Shown: positions 8,171 through 16,782 of the stretch, in pieces | Layout: every line of letters starts with the position of its first letter | Position numbering within the stretch: position 1 is the first letter of the stretch | From: JAYQKL01 sp038142705 | GTDB taxonomy: Bacteria; Pseudomonadota; Alphaproteobacteria; RS24 | Direction: 5' to 3' | Assembly (NCBI GenBank): GCA_965217015.1 | Contig: OZ244224.1 | Location: 1,674,001 to 1,738,000 of the forward strand | DNA: 64,000 nucleotides | Translations under genes and position numbers: made by a program | The notes under the pieces: model-generated | The model's database searches: none | Told to the model about the DNA's origin: nothing | What the model saw: only the letters and a program-made list of their open reading frames with translations

Positions 8171-8773
8171 ATGGATAAATTCACTGTTCTAAAAGGCGTT
8201 GTTGCGCCCTTAAATATGATCAATGTCGATACAGACATGATTATCCCTAAGCAGTTTTTGAAGACCATTCAGCGCGAAGGCCTTGGCAAAAACCTTTTTG
8301 ATGAAATGCGCTATGCTCAAGATGGCAGCGAAGTTGCGGATTTTGTTCTTAACCAGCCGGCCTTTCGCGACGCAGAGATTTTGATTGCGGGTGATAATTT
8401 TGGTTGCGGCTCAAGCCGCGAGCATGCCCCATGGGCGATTAAAGATTTTGGCATTCGGTGTGTGATTGCGCCAAGTTTTGCGGATATCTTTTTTAATAAC
8501 TGTTTTAAGAACGGCATTTTGCCAATCAAGCTAAACCAAGACGACCATGCGCGTTTAATGGCAGAAGCCGAAGCCACACAAGGCACAAGCTTCACCATTG
8601 ATTTGGCCGCGCAGGAAATCCATTCTGAACAATCAGGTGTGATTGGTTTTGATGTGGACCCGTTCCGTAAAAACTGTTTGCTTGAAGGGCTTGATGATGT
8701 TGGTTTGACCCTGCAAAAGAAAGACAAAATTGACTCATTTGAGGCTGCGCGTGATGCGTTGGCATGGTCTTAG
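8171..8773 (+). CDS. leuD: 3-isopropylmalate dehydratase small subunit
   Basis: 200 residues. Forms the swivel domain that completes the LeuCD active site. Family motifs: NVDTDMIIPKQFLK near residue 20, GDNFGCGSSREHAPWA near 75, and the FADIFFNNCFKNGILPI segment. Immediately downstream of leuC with one base between them, so they are almost certainly cotranslated. Its TAG stop lies at the start of a 10-base tandem repeat, which means the repeat did not alter the protein end. Confidence 0.97.
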   Translation: MDKFTVLKGVVAPLNMINVDTDMIIPKQFLKTIQREGLGKNLFDEMRYAQDGSEVADFVLNQPAFRDAEILIAGDNFGCGSSREHAPWAIKDFGIRCVIAPSFADIFFNNCFKNGILPIKLNQDDHARLMAEAEATQGTSFTIDLAAQEIHSEQSGVIGFDVDPFRKNCLLEGLDDVGLTLQKKDKIDSFEAARDALAWS

Positions 8774-8800
8774 AAAGTCTTAGAAAGTCTTAGAAAGTCT
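8767..8800 (+). repeat. 10-bp tandem repeat at the leuD stop codon
   Basis: The unit GTCTTAGAAA is repeated three times plus four bases, and the leuD stop TAG is in the first copy. Each further copy repeats the TAG. It looks like a recent slippage expansion in the leuD-leuB spacer. Confidence 0.9.
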
Positions 8801-8882
8801 CAATAGTCTGAAACAATAATTCATTTAGCTTTTGTTCTCTCTTTTGAGGGCATAAAGAAAGACACATTAAAAGGTTAGGGTA

Positions 8883-9983
8883 ATGGATAAAATTCTCATT
8901 CTTCCGGGCGATGGAATTGGCACTGAGGTTATGGCGCAAGTGGTGCGCATTATTGATTGGTTTGGCACACATCGCGGCTTTGATGTGTCGCTTGATGAAG
9001 ACCTTGTTGGCGGTGCGGCCTATGATGCGCATGGCGTGGCCATTACAGATGCAGCAATGGAAAAAGCCCTTGCCAGTGATGCTGTTTTATTTGGGGCGGT
9101 AGGCGGCCCGCAATGGGATAATGTTGGCTATGATGTGCGCCCTGAAGCGGCGCTGTTGCGGTTGCGTTCAGAATTGGGATTATTTGCCAATTTGCGCCCG
9201 GCGATTTGCTTTCCGGCGCTGGCTGATGCGTCATCGCTCAAGCGCGATATTATTGAAGGGCTGGATATTATGATTGTCCGCGAGCTGACGGGCGGGGTGT
9301 ATTTTGGTGAACCACGCGGCATTGAAGATTTGGGCAATGGCCAGCGTCGCGGTGTGAACACACAAGTCTATGAGACCTATGAAATTGAGCGGATTGCCCG
9401 CGTGGCAGCTGATTTGGCGATGAAGCGTGATAAACGATTGGCCTCAGCTGAAAAACGCAATGTGATGGAATCTGGCAAATTGTGGAATGAAGAAGTTACA
9501 AAAACCATCACCGCAGAATATCCCGAAATTGAGCTTGAGCATGTTCTGGCGGATAATTGCGCCATGCAATTGGTGCGCAATCCAAAGCAATATGATGTGC
9601 TGGTAACAGATAATTTGTTTGGCGATTTATTGTCAGATGTGGCCGCGATGCTAACAGGCTCGCTGGGCATGTTGCCATCTGCGGCTTTGGGCGCGCCTGG
9701 TGAAAATGGCCGTTCAAAATCTATGTATGAACCTGTGCATGGGTCTGCGCCTGATATTGCCGGACAAAATCTTGCTAATCCGATTGCGTCTATCATGTCT
9801 TTGGCGATGGCCTTGCGCTATACTTTTGACCGTGGGGCGGATGCGGATTTATTGGAGCAGGCTGTCACGAATGTTCTCGATAAAGTGCGCACGGGTGACA
9901 TTATGCAAGAGGGCCTCACCCAAGTTGGCACAGATGGCATGGGCGATGCGATTTTGCTGGAACTGGAAGCCGCGACACGGTAA
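8883..9983 (+). CDS. leuB: 3-isopropylmalate dehydrogenase
   Basis: 366 residues. NAD-dependent oxidative decarboxylation of 3-isopropylmalate in leucine synthesis. Typical features: ILILPGDGIGTEVMAQ at the start, LLRLRSELGLFANLRPA near residue 95, the IVRELTGGVYFGEPR segment, DNCAMQLVRNPKQYDVLVTDNLFGD near 220, and the nucleotide-binding EPVHGSAPDIAGQ near 280. The ATG follows AAAAGGTTAGGGTA. A 109-base spacer containing the 10-base repeat separates it from leuD; asd follows after 61 bases. Confidence 0.97.
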   Translation: MDKILILPGDGIGTEVMAQVVRIIDWFGTHRGFDVSLDEDLVGGAAYDAHGVAITDAAMEKALASDAVLFGAVGGPQWDNVGYDVRPEAALLRLRSELGLFANLRPAICFPALADASSLKRDIIEGLDIMIVRELTGGVYFGEPRGIEDLGNGQRRGVNTQVYETYEIERIARVAADLAMKRDKRLASAEKRNVMESGKLWNEEVTKTITAEYPEIELEHVLADNCAMQLVRNPKQYDVLVTDNLFGDLLSDVAAMLTGSLGMLPSAALGAPGENGRSKSMYEPVHGSAPDIAGQNLANPIASIMSLAMALRYTFDRGADADLLEQAVTNVLDKVRTGDIMQEGLTQVGTDGMGDAILLELEAATR

Positions 9984-10044
9984 CCCGAACCAACTATTTA
10001 TCAGGAACAAAGCCTTTTTGGCGAACAGGATATAGAGATATAAA

Positions 10045-11061
10045 ATGAGCTATGTAATTGCAGTGGCAGGCGCAACCGGCAATGTGGGGCGTGAGATTTT
10101 GAACATACTCGCCGATAGAGACTTTCCGGTCTCGCGTGTTGATGTTCTGGCTTCCCGCCGTTCGCAGGGAAAAGAAGTCAGTTTTGGGGATAAAACACTC
10201 AAAGTTTCAGCCATGGAGAATTATGATTGGAGCCAGGCTGATATTGCGCTTTTTTCTTGCGGCTCTTCAGCGACTAAAGAATTTGCGCCAATAGCGGCCA
10301 AAGCTGGCTGCATTGTTATTGATAATTCATCACTTTATCGCATGGAAGATGATGTGCCGCTGATCGTGCCTGAGGTGAACCCTGAGGCATTAGGGGATTA
10401 TAAAAAGCGCAATATTATTGCCAATCCAAACTGCTCAACCGCGCAACTTGTTTTGGCGTTAAAGCCTCTGCATGATGTGGCCAAAATCAAACGCGTTGTG
10501 GCGGCGACTTATCAATCTGTATCAGGCGCGGGCAATGCGGCTATGGACGAGCTGTTCACACAAACACGGGCTGTATTTGTGAATGATGAGTTGAAGGTTG
10601 AAAATTTCACCAAGCAAATTGCTTTTAATGTGATACCGCATATTGATGTGTTTCTTGATGATGGCAGCACCAAAGAAGAATGGAAAATGGTGTCTGAAAC
10701 AAAAAAAATCATCGACCCATCTATTGAGCTGACGGCGACATGTGTGCGCGTGCCGGTTTTTGTCGGGCATAGTGAGGCCGTGAATATTGAATTTGAAAAG
10801 CCGCTTTCAGAAAAGCAAGCGCGTGATATTTTGCGCGAAGCTGAAGGCGTTTTGGTGGTGGATAAGCGCGAAGATGGCGGATATGTCACGCCGATTGAAT
10901 GTGTTGGTGACTATGCGACTTTTGTGTCGCGCATCCGCAAGGACCCGACAGTCGAAAATGGGCTGAATTTATGGGTGGTTTCTGATAATCTGCGTAAAGG
11001 AGCCGCGCTGAATGCTGTTCAAATTGCAGAAACTTTGATTGCAAAGCATTTGGCGCATTAA
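10045..11061 (+). CDS. asd: Aspartate-semialdehyde dehydrogenase
   Basis: 338 residues. Reduces aspartyl phosphate to aspartate semialdehyde, the branch point to lysine/DAP, methionine and threonine. The N-terminal NADP fold reads VAVAGATGNVGREIL; the catalytic cysteine is C130 in NPNCSTAQL; SVSGAGNAAMDEL and the C-terminal HSEAVNIEF histidine follow. Located directly after leuB, a common alphaproteobacterial arrangement, and followed within 28 bases by a CitE-like gene. Confidence 0.96.
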   Translation: MSYVIAVAGATGNVGREILNILADRDFPVSRVDVLASRRSQGKEVSFGDKTLKVSAMENYDWSQADIALFSCGSSATKEFAPIAAKAGCIVIDNSSLYRMEDDVPLIVPEVNPEALGDYKKRNIIANPNCSTAQLVLALKPLHDVAKIKRVVAATYQSVSGAGNAAMDELFTQTRAVFVNDELKVENFTKQIAFNVIPHIDVFLDDGSTKEEWKMVSETKKIIDPSIELTATCVRVPVFVGHSEAVNIEFEKPLSEKQARDILREAEGVLVVDKREDGGYVTPIECVGDYATFVSRIRKDPTVENGLNLWVVSDNLRKGAALNAVQIAETLIAKHLAH

Positions 11062-11089
11062 TTCTGTCACGCACAGATATAATGCTGAG

Positions 11090-12028
11090 ATGATGCCAAA
11101 TTCAAAACCAGATTCAAATATAGAGGCTCACAACTCTACCGATAGGCTCAATATTAAGCCCAAGCCCTGTCGCACGGCGCTATATATGCCGGGCAGCAAT
11201 GAGCGGGCTTTGGAGAAAGCCAAAAACCTTGCGGCTGATAGTGTCATTTTTGATTTAGAAGACGCGGTAGCACCGGAGATGAAGCAAGCTGCGCGCACGC
11301 AGGTTTGTGACGCATTGGCAGCGGGGGGTTATGGTCAGCGCCTGCTGGTGGTGCGCGTGAATGGCCTTGAAACCCAATGGGGCATGGACGATGTGCTGGC
11401 CTTAGTGGCCTTAGCATCTCATCAACCAGACGCGATTTTACTGCCTAAGGTTAATGCGGCTGATGATGTGCTGAAACTGGCGCGCCATCTCCCGCAAGGG
11501 GTTGCTATTTGGGCGATGATTGAAACCCCACAAGCAGTTTTGAAGCTACCAGAAATTGCTGCCACCGCCCAGCAGGTGCCACTTAAGGCGTTGGTTTTTG
11601 GTTCCAATGATTTGGTCAAAGATATGCGCGCGCAATTTCAGCCCGATCGCGCACCGCTTGCTTTTGCCATGAGCCAGCTGGTGCTGGCGGCACGGGCTTA
11701 TGATTTATTGGCGCTTGATGGTGTCTTTAATGATATTGAAGATGATCAGGGCTTGCAAAATGAATGCGCGCAGGGGGCGGCTTTTGGCTTTGATGGCAAA
11801 ACGCTGATTCACCCGCGCCAGCTGGAAACCGCGAATCGGGTCTTTGCGCCCTCGCCAAATGATATTGCGGAAGCTAAAGCTATTATTGCGGCCTTTGAGC
11901 AGGCAGAAAACGCAGGCGCGGCGGTGTTGAAGGTGAATGGCAAAATGACCGAAATTCTGCATTATCACCGCGCTTTGCAGCTCATTGCCCTAGCTAATCA
12001 GATAGCTGAAGGGCAAAAAATGGATTAA
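11090..12028 (+). CDS. HpcH/HpaI-family CoA ester lyase (CitE / malyl-CoA lyase-like)
   Basis: 312 residues from the ATG at 11090 (a second ATG follows at once); the frame is open further upstream but would overlap asd. Family members cleave or hydrolyse beta-hydroxyacyl-CoA esters such as malyl-CoA or citramalyl-CoA with Mg2+. Visible are RTALYMPGSNERALEKA, the acidic metal-site segment VIFDLEDAVAP, the LPKVNAADDV strand, the MIETPQAVL motif and FGFDGKTLIHPRQLE. The precise substrate (malyl-CoA lyase, malyl-CoA thioesterase or citramalyl-CoA lyase) cannot be told from the sequence. It follows asd and precedes sdhCDAB, in keeping with a central-carbon role. Confidence 0.85.
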   Translation: MMPNSKPDSNIEAHNSTDRLNIKPKPCRTALYMPGSNERALEKAKNLAADSVIFDLEDAVAPEMKQAARTQVCDALAAGGYGQRLLVVRVNGLETQWGMDDVLALVALASHQPDAILLPKVNAADDVLKLARHLPQGVAIWAMIETPQAVLKLPEIAATAQQVPLKALVFGSNDLVKDMRAQFQPDRAPLAFAMSQLVLAARAYDLLALDGVFNDIEDDQGLQNECAQGAAFGFDGKTLIHPRQLETANRVFAPSPNDIAEAKAIIAAFEQAENAGAAVLKVNGKMTEILHYHRALQLIALANQIAEGQKMD

Positions 12029-12118
12029 AATGCGCCAACTGCGGCACCTTAACGCATGCAAGTTAATGACAGCCCGCTCAAGAAAGTCTATAAAAAGCTA
12101 ATTATTAAAGGTTGTAAT

Positions 12119-12529
12119 ATGTCTGAAAAATCACAACAAATTGGGGCGCGGCCACTTTCGCCGCATATCCAAATTTATCGTTGGACGCTGACAATGGCGC
12201 TGTCGATTTTGCATCGGGCAACGGGGATTGCTCTTTATGCGGGCACGGCGCTTTTGGTCTGGTGGCTCATGGCTGTTGCGGCAGGGCCAGAGGCCTATGC
12301 ACAGGTGCAGCATGTGGCGACGGCTTGGTATGGCCGCTTGGTTTTGTTTGGCTATACATGGGCCTTATTCCACCATATGTTTGGCGGCATTCGCCATTTT
12401 GTATGGGATACAGGGCGCGGCTTTGATTTGGTCAATGTCGAACGCTTAGCCCGGTTCACGGCCTTTATGCCCTTGCTCTTGACTATTGTGACATGGGTGC
12501 TGGCTTATAAATTTATGGGAGCGTTTTAA
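12119..12529 (+). CDS. sdhC: Succinate dehydrogenase cytochrome b556 subunit
   Basis: 136 residues from the ATG at 12119, preceded by AAAGGTTG; an upstream in-frame ATG at 12056 adds a poorly conserved leader. SdhC anchors complex II in the inner membrane and helps bind haem b and ubiquinone. The pattern RPLSPHIQIYRWTLTMALSILHRATG is the family signature, followed by three hydrophobic segments; the haem-ligand region is LFHHMFGGIRHFVWD. Its stop overlaps the sdhD ATG by one base (TAATG), so the pair is coupled. Confidence 0.95.
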   Translation: MSEKSQQIGARPLSPHIQIYRWTLTMALSILHRATGIALYAGTALLVWWLMAVAAGPEAYAQVQHVATAWYGRLVLFGYTWALFHHMFGGIRHFVWDTGRGFDLVNVERLARFTAFMPLLLTIVTWVLAYKFMGAF

Positions 12530-12909
12530 TGTCTGAGATGCGCACACCTCTCTCTCGTGTTCGCGGGCTTGGTTCGGCAAAAAAAGGAACCGAGCATTTT
12601 TGGCTGCAACGTGTGACGGCGATTGCCAATATCCCGCTTTCCATCTTCTTTTTGGCCAGTCTTGTGGCACATAGTGGTGCTGATTATCAGGCAATCCTCG
12701 CCTATTTTAGCCACCCTGTTGTTGCCGTTATTATGTTGCTGCTTATTTTAAGTGCCGTTTGGCATGCGAAACTTGGTTTGCAAACTGTCATTGAGGACTA
12801 TGTTCATGGTGAGGCTCAAAAGCTTACCGCAATTGTCCTGAATAATTTTTTCACCTTGATTGTCGGAATTGCGAGCATTTTAGCAATTGTTAAACTTGCT
12901 CTCGCGTAA
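12529..12909 (+). CDS. sdhD: Succinate dehydrogenase hydrophobic anchor subunit
   Basis: 126 residues with three predicted membrane segments (about residues 28-48, 60-80 and 98-122). The segment HAKLGLQTVIEDYVHGE carries the conserved haem-binding histidine and the quinone-site residues typical of alphaproteobacterial SdhD. The first 25 residues are polar and cytoplasmic. Overlaps sdhC by one base and precedes sdhA by 32 bases in the sdhCDAB operon. Confidence 0.93.
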   Translation: MSEMRTPLSRVRGLGSAKKGTEHFWLQRVTAIANIPLSIFFLASLVAHSGADYQAILAYFSHPVVAVIMLLLILSAVWHAKLGLQTVIEDYVHGEAQKLTAIVLNNFFTLIVGIASILAIVKLALA

Positions 12910-12941
12910 CAGTCGTCTTGATAAGAGAAAGATAAGTGAAC

Positions 12942-14738
12942 ATGACTGCGTATGAATTTACTGATCACCATTTTGATGTTGTTGTTGTTGGTGCCGGCGG
13001 GTCTGGTTTAAGAGCCGCTCTTGGTGCCGCTGAGCGCGGGTTAAAAACCGCCTGTATTTCAAAAGTATTCCCAACCCGCTCCCACACAGTGGCGGCGCAA
13101 GGTGGCATTTCAGCAGCTTTGGGCAATATGGGCGACGATGACTGGCGCTGGCACATGTATGACACAGTCAAAGGGTCGGATTGGCTCGGTGACCAAGACG
13201 CGATTGAATATTTATGCCGCAACGCGCCAGAAGCCGTTTATGAGCTTGAGCATTTTGGTGTGCCGTTTTCGCGGACTGAAGAAGGTAAAATTTACCAACG
13301 CCCATTTGGCGGCATGACCACAAATTTTGGTGAAGGGATTGCCCAGCGCACCTGCGCGGCGGCAGACCGTACCGGCCACGCGATTTTGCATACGCTTTAT
13401 GGGCAGTCTTTGCGCCATGAAACTGAATTTTTCATTGAATATTTTGCCCTCGACCTGCTGATGGACGATGAGGGCCGTTGTGTGGGTGTAACAGCCCTTT
13501 GCATGGCTGATGGCTCTTTGCACCGCTTCCGTTCGCATCAAACAATTTTGGCGACAGGCGGTTATGGCCGCGCTTATTTCTCGGCCACCTCAGCGCATAC
13601 CTGCACAGGTGATGGCTCAGCAATGGTATCACGCGCGGGTCTGCCGCTTCAGGATATGGAATTTGTGCAATTCCACCCTACCGGAATTTATGGCGCTGGC
13701 TGTTTGATTACTGAGGGCTCGCGTGGTGAAGGCGGTATTTTGATAAATTCTGAGGGCGAGCGTTTTATGGAACGCTATGCGCCATCAGCAAAAGATTTGG
13801 CATCACGCGATGTGGTGTCGCGCTCCATGACGATTGAAATTCGCGAAGGGCGCGGTGTGGGGCCAAATAATGACCATATTTATTTGCACCTTGACCATCT
13901 CGATCCCGATGTGTTGGCGGAGCGCCTACCGGGCATTTCGGAAAGCGCGCGTATTTTCGCGGGCGTTGATGTTACCAAAGAGCCAATTCCGGTTCTGCCA
14001 ACCGTGCATTATAATATGGGTGGTATTCCAACCAATTATCATGGTGAGGTTTTAAATCCAAGTGACTCAGATCCAGAGCGGACGGTACCGGGCCTGATGG
14101 CGATTGGGGAAGCCGCCTGCGTATCTGTGCATGGCGCCAATCGTTTGGGGTCAAACTCTTTGATTGACCTTGTCGTGTTTGGTCGTGCGTCAGCTATCCG
14201 CGCGGCAGAATTGGTCACGCCAGGTGATAGCCATGCTGATATTGGTGCAAATGCAGGTCAGGAAGCGCTTGACCGGCTTGACCATTTCCGTCATGCCGAT
14301 GGCAACACACCAACTTCAGAATTGCGTTTGGAAATGCAGCGCACCATGCAGGAAAACTGCGCGGTTTTCAGAACGGGTGAGGTTTTGGAAGAAGGGTGCC
14401 AGCGCATGTCTAAAGTTGTTGAGGGCATGTCAGATATTTCTGTGTCAGACCGTTCATTGGTTTGGAACTCAGACCTGATTGAAACGCTTGAGTTTGACAA
14501 TCTGGTTGTGCAGGCTGTGGCGACAGTTGAGGGCGCGAATGCGCGTAAAGAAAGCCGCGGCGGTCATGCGCGCGAAGATTTCCCAGAGCGTGATGATGCC
14601 GATTGGATGAAACATACTTTGGCTTGGGTCAGCGATACGCGCAAAGGTGGCAAGGCGACCATTGGCTATCGTGATGTCCATAATTTCACCTTGACCAATG
14701 AGGTGAGCTATATTGAACCAAAAGCACGCGTTTACTAG
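12942..14738 (+). CDS. sdhA: Succinate dehydrogenase flavoprotein subunit
   Basis: 598 residues from the ATG at 12942; a GTG at 12936 is in frame and either could be used with the AAGAGAAAG site upstream. SdhA oxidises succinate to fumarate with covalently bound FAD. Visible are the dinucleotide fold VVVVGAGGSGLRAAL, the FAD-linking histidine in TRSHTVAAQGGISAALG, the active-site region FVQFHPTGIYGAGCLITEG, RGEGG, and HGANRLGSNSLIDLVVFG. C-terminal KHTLAW and YEPKARVY-type ending (YIEPKARVY) is standard. Third gene of sdhCDAB. Confidence 0.97.
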   Translation: MTAYEFTDHHFDVVVVGAGGSGLRAALGAAERGLKTACISKVFPTRSHTVAAQGGISAALGNMGDDDWRWHMYDTVKGSDWLGDQDAIEYLCRNAPEAVYELEHFGVPFSRTEEGKIYQRPFGGMTTNFGEGIAQRTCAAADRTGHAILHTLYGQSLRHETEFFIEYFALDLLMDDEGRCVGVTALCMADGSLHRFRSHQTILATGGYGRAYFSATSAHTCTGDGSAMVSRAGLPLQDMEFVQFHPTGIYGAGCLITEGSRGEGGILINSEGERFMERYAPSAKDLASRDVVSRSMTIEIREGRGVGPNNDHIYLHLDHLDPDVLAERLPGISESARIFAGVDVTKEPIPVLPTVHYNMGGIPTNYHGEVLNPSDSDPERTVPGLMAIGEAACVSVHGANRLGSNSLIDLVVFGRASAIRAAELVTPGDSHADIGANAGQEALDRLDHFRHADGNTPTSELRLEMQRTMQENCAVFRTGEVLEEGCQRMSKVVEGMSDISVSDRSLVWNSDLIETLEFDNLVVQAVATVEGANARKESRGGHAREDFPERDDADWMKHTLAWVSDTRKGGKATIGYRDVHNFTLTNEVSYIEPKARVY

Positions 14739-14752
14739 TAAAGAGAAAAGAA

Positions 14753-15532
14753 ATGGTTGAAATTGCTCTCCCTAAAAATTCCAGAATAAATAAAGGCGTC
14801 ACACATAAAGCCGAAGGCGACTTGCAAGCGCCGCGCACTGTTGAGGTCTATCGCTGGAACCCAGATGACCCTGATAATCCGCGTATTGATAGCTATGAGA
14901 TTGATACCCAAGATTGCGGGCCAATGGTGCTTGATGCGTTGATTAAAATTAAAAACGAAGTCGACCCGACCTTAACTTTCCGCCGTTCTTGCCGTGAAGG
15001 CATTTGCGGGTCTTGCGCGATGAATATTGATGGCCAAAACACATTGGCCTGCACCAAGGGCATTGATGAGGTCAAAGGCAATATTAAAATCTATCCTTTG
15101 CCGCATATGCCCGTGATTAAAGATTTGGTGCCAGATTTGTCCAATCTTTATGCGCAATATCAATCGATTGAGCCATGGTTGAAAACAGATACACCTGAAC
15201 CTGAAGGTGAGTGGAAGCAATCACGCGAGGATCGCGAAAAGCTTGATGGGCTTTATGAGTGCATTTTATGTGCTTGTTGCTCGACCTCTTGCCCAAGTTA
15301 TTGGTGGAATTCTGATAAATATCTTGGCCCTGCGGTTTTATTGCAGGCTTATCGCTGGTTGGCAGATAGCCGTGATGAAAAAACCGGTGAGCGACTTGAT
15401 GATTTGGAAGACCCGTTCCGCGTCTATCGTTGTCACACAATCATGAATTGCGCCAAGGCTTGCCCGAAAGGCTTGTCTCCTGCAAAAGCGATTTCTGAAA
15501 TCAAAAAAATGATGGTGACACGCGAAGTCTAG
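14753..15532 (+). CDS. sdhB: Succinate dehydrogenase iron-sulfur subunit
   Basis: 259 residues. Carries the [2Fe-2S], [4Fe-4S] and [3Fe-4S] clusters that pass electrons from FAD to ubiquinone. Cysteine motifs: CREGICGSCAMNIDG near residue 80, CILCACCSTSCPSYWW near 170, and CHTIMNCAKACPKGL near 225. Starts 14 bases after sdhA with a GAGAAAAGAA binding site. Closes the operon; arsC follows after about 60 bases. Confidence 0.97.
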   Translation: MVEIALPKNSRINKGVTHKAEGDLQAPRTVEVYRWNPDDPDNPRIDSYEIDTQDCGPMVLDALIKIKNEVDPTLTFRRSCREGICGSCAMNIDGQNTLACTKGIDEVKGNIKIYPLPHMPVIKDLVPDLSNLYAQYQSIEPWLKTDTPEPEGEWKQSREDREKLDGLYECILCACCSTSCPSYWWNSDKYLGPAVLLQAYRWLADSRDEKTGERLDDLEDPFRVYRCHTIMNCAKACPKGLSPAKAISEIKKMMVTREV

Positions 15533-15593
15533 CTCGAATTTGCGCGTGATTTCATTTCACATATTTGTCACAAAAGCTGGTTAGAGGGTGAAT

Positions 15594-16019
15594 ATGAAAA
15601 ATATTCTTTTCCTCTGCACAGGTAATAGTTGCCGGTCGATTATGGCTGAAGCCTATCTTAATCATGTTGGGGGTACGCGTTATAAAGCCTTTTCGGCAGG
15701 CAGTTCGCCGACAGGTAAAGTGCACCCTATGGCCATAAAAACGCTGGAAAATGAAGGTTTAGCCACGCCGTATGCACGGTCAAAAAGCTGGGACGAGTTT
15801 GCTGGTATTCAGGCGCCCAAAATGGATTTTATTGTGACAGTTTGTGACAATGCAGCGGGTGAAACCTGCCCGATTTGGCCCGGTCATCCGGCGACATATC
15901 ATTGGCCATTTCCTGATCCAGCCATTTTTAATGGTGATGAAGAAACTGTCAAAGCGCATTTTGCTGATGTTTTTGCCCTTATCAAACAACGCATTGATGC
16001 GTTTGTGGAGGGTGCATAA
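15594..16019 (+). CDS. arsC: Arsenate reductase, low-molecular-weight phosphatase type (thioredoxin-coupled)
   Basis: 141 residues from the ATG at 15594, chosen because GAGGGTG lies just upstream; a GTG at 15588 is in frame. The fold is the LMW tyrosine-phosphatase type that reduces arsenate to arsenite. C8-TGNSC-R14 forms the P-loop; C84 and C92 (VTVCDNAAGETCP) are placed like the shuttle cysteines of the thioredoxin-linked ArsC of plasmid pI258; FPDPA supplies the usual aspartate. Its stop overlaps the ATG of a MIP channel gene, pairing reduction with export. No arsR or other ars gene is adjacent. A role in general phosphatase chemistry is possible but less likely given the three cysteines. 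Confidence 0.88.
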   Translation: MKNILFLCTGNSCRSIMAEAYLNHVGGTRYKAFSAGSSPTGKVHPMAIKTLENEGLATPYARSKSWDEFAGIQAPKMDFIVTVCDNAAGETCPIWPGHPATYHWPFPDPAIFNGDEETVKAHFADVFALIKQRIDAFVEGA

Positions 16020-16678
16020 TGGATTTGCGCGCTTTGCTTTCTGAGATGCTCGGTACTTTATTACTGGTATGTGTGGTGGTTGGGTCAGGTATGATGGCGC
16101 AGAATCTGTCTGGCGGAAATGAAGCCCTTGCGCTTTTAGGCAATACCCTCGCAACGGGTGCAATTTTATATGTGCTCATCACAATATTGGCGCCGGTTTC
16201 TGGCGCACATTTCAATCCAGCGGTCAGCATTGTGTTTTTTTTGCGTGGCGAGCTGAAATTATCAGGACTCATTCCGTTTGTTTTCATGCAACTCATAGGC
16301 GGTGTGTTGGGGACAATGCTGGCGCATGTGATGTTTGAATTGCCCCTGCTCACGCCCTCAGTCAATATACGGCAGGGAAGCGGGCAATTTATTGCTGAAA
16401 CAGTTGCCACTTTTGGGTTGGTTCTGACGATTTTAGGCGGTGTGCGCTGGCGCCCTGATGCTGTTCCAGCATTGGTTGGCTTATATATCACCGCTGGCTA
16501 TTGGTTTACGGCTTCAACAAGTTTCGCTAATCCTGCGGTTACTTTGGCGCGGGGTTTTACGGATAGTTTTTCTGGTATTCGTCCGGTTGATATGCCTGTT
16601 TTTTGGGCCGCCCAAATTTTTGGGGCGGTATTGGCATGGCTGCTGGCGCGCTTTTTGTTCCTAAAACCCTCCAACTAA
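16019..16678 (+). CDS. MIP-family aquaglyceroporin (AqpS-like, probable arsenite channel)
   Basis: 219 residues, six hydrophobic segments and two half-helix NPA motifs: NPA 66-68 (SGAHFNPAVS) and NPA 171-173 (SFANPAVTLARGF). It starts on the last base of the arsC stop (TAATG), so the two are cotranslated. In Sinorhizobium meliloti, the channel AqpS is encoded with ArsC and lets arsenite flow out of the cell; the arrangement here supports the same division of labour (inference). Other possible substrates are glycerol or water. A small GC-rich hairpin lies just after the stop (near 16683-16697) without a T-run. Confidence 0.82.
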   Translation: MDLRALLSEMLGTLLLVCVVVGSGMMAQNLSGGNEALALLGNTLATGAILYVLITILAPVSGAHFNPAVSIVFFLRGELKLSGLIPFVFMQLIGGVLGTMLAHVMFELPLLTPSVNIRQGSGQFIAETVATFGLVLTILGGVRWRPDAVPALVGLYITAGYWFTASTSFANPAVTLARGFTDSFSGIRPVDMPVFWAAQIFGAVLAWLLARFLFLKPSN

Positions 16679-16782
16679 ATGGCGGGCGATGCCCGCTGCT
16701 GTGGTCTGCCGCTTACTTTAACACGAACTTTGTTGCTTGTTCTGTTACTTGCTCTGGAAGGGTTTTGTGATAAAACCCTGTT

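Noticed and set aside
16683..16697. GCGGGC/GCCCGC hairpin after the aquaglyceroporin as a terminator
   Set aside because: The stem is short and no T-run follows, so intrinsic termination is not supported.
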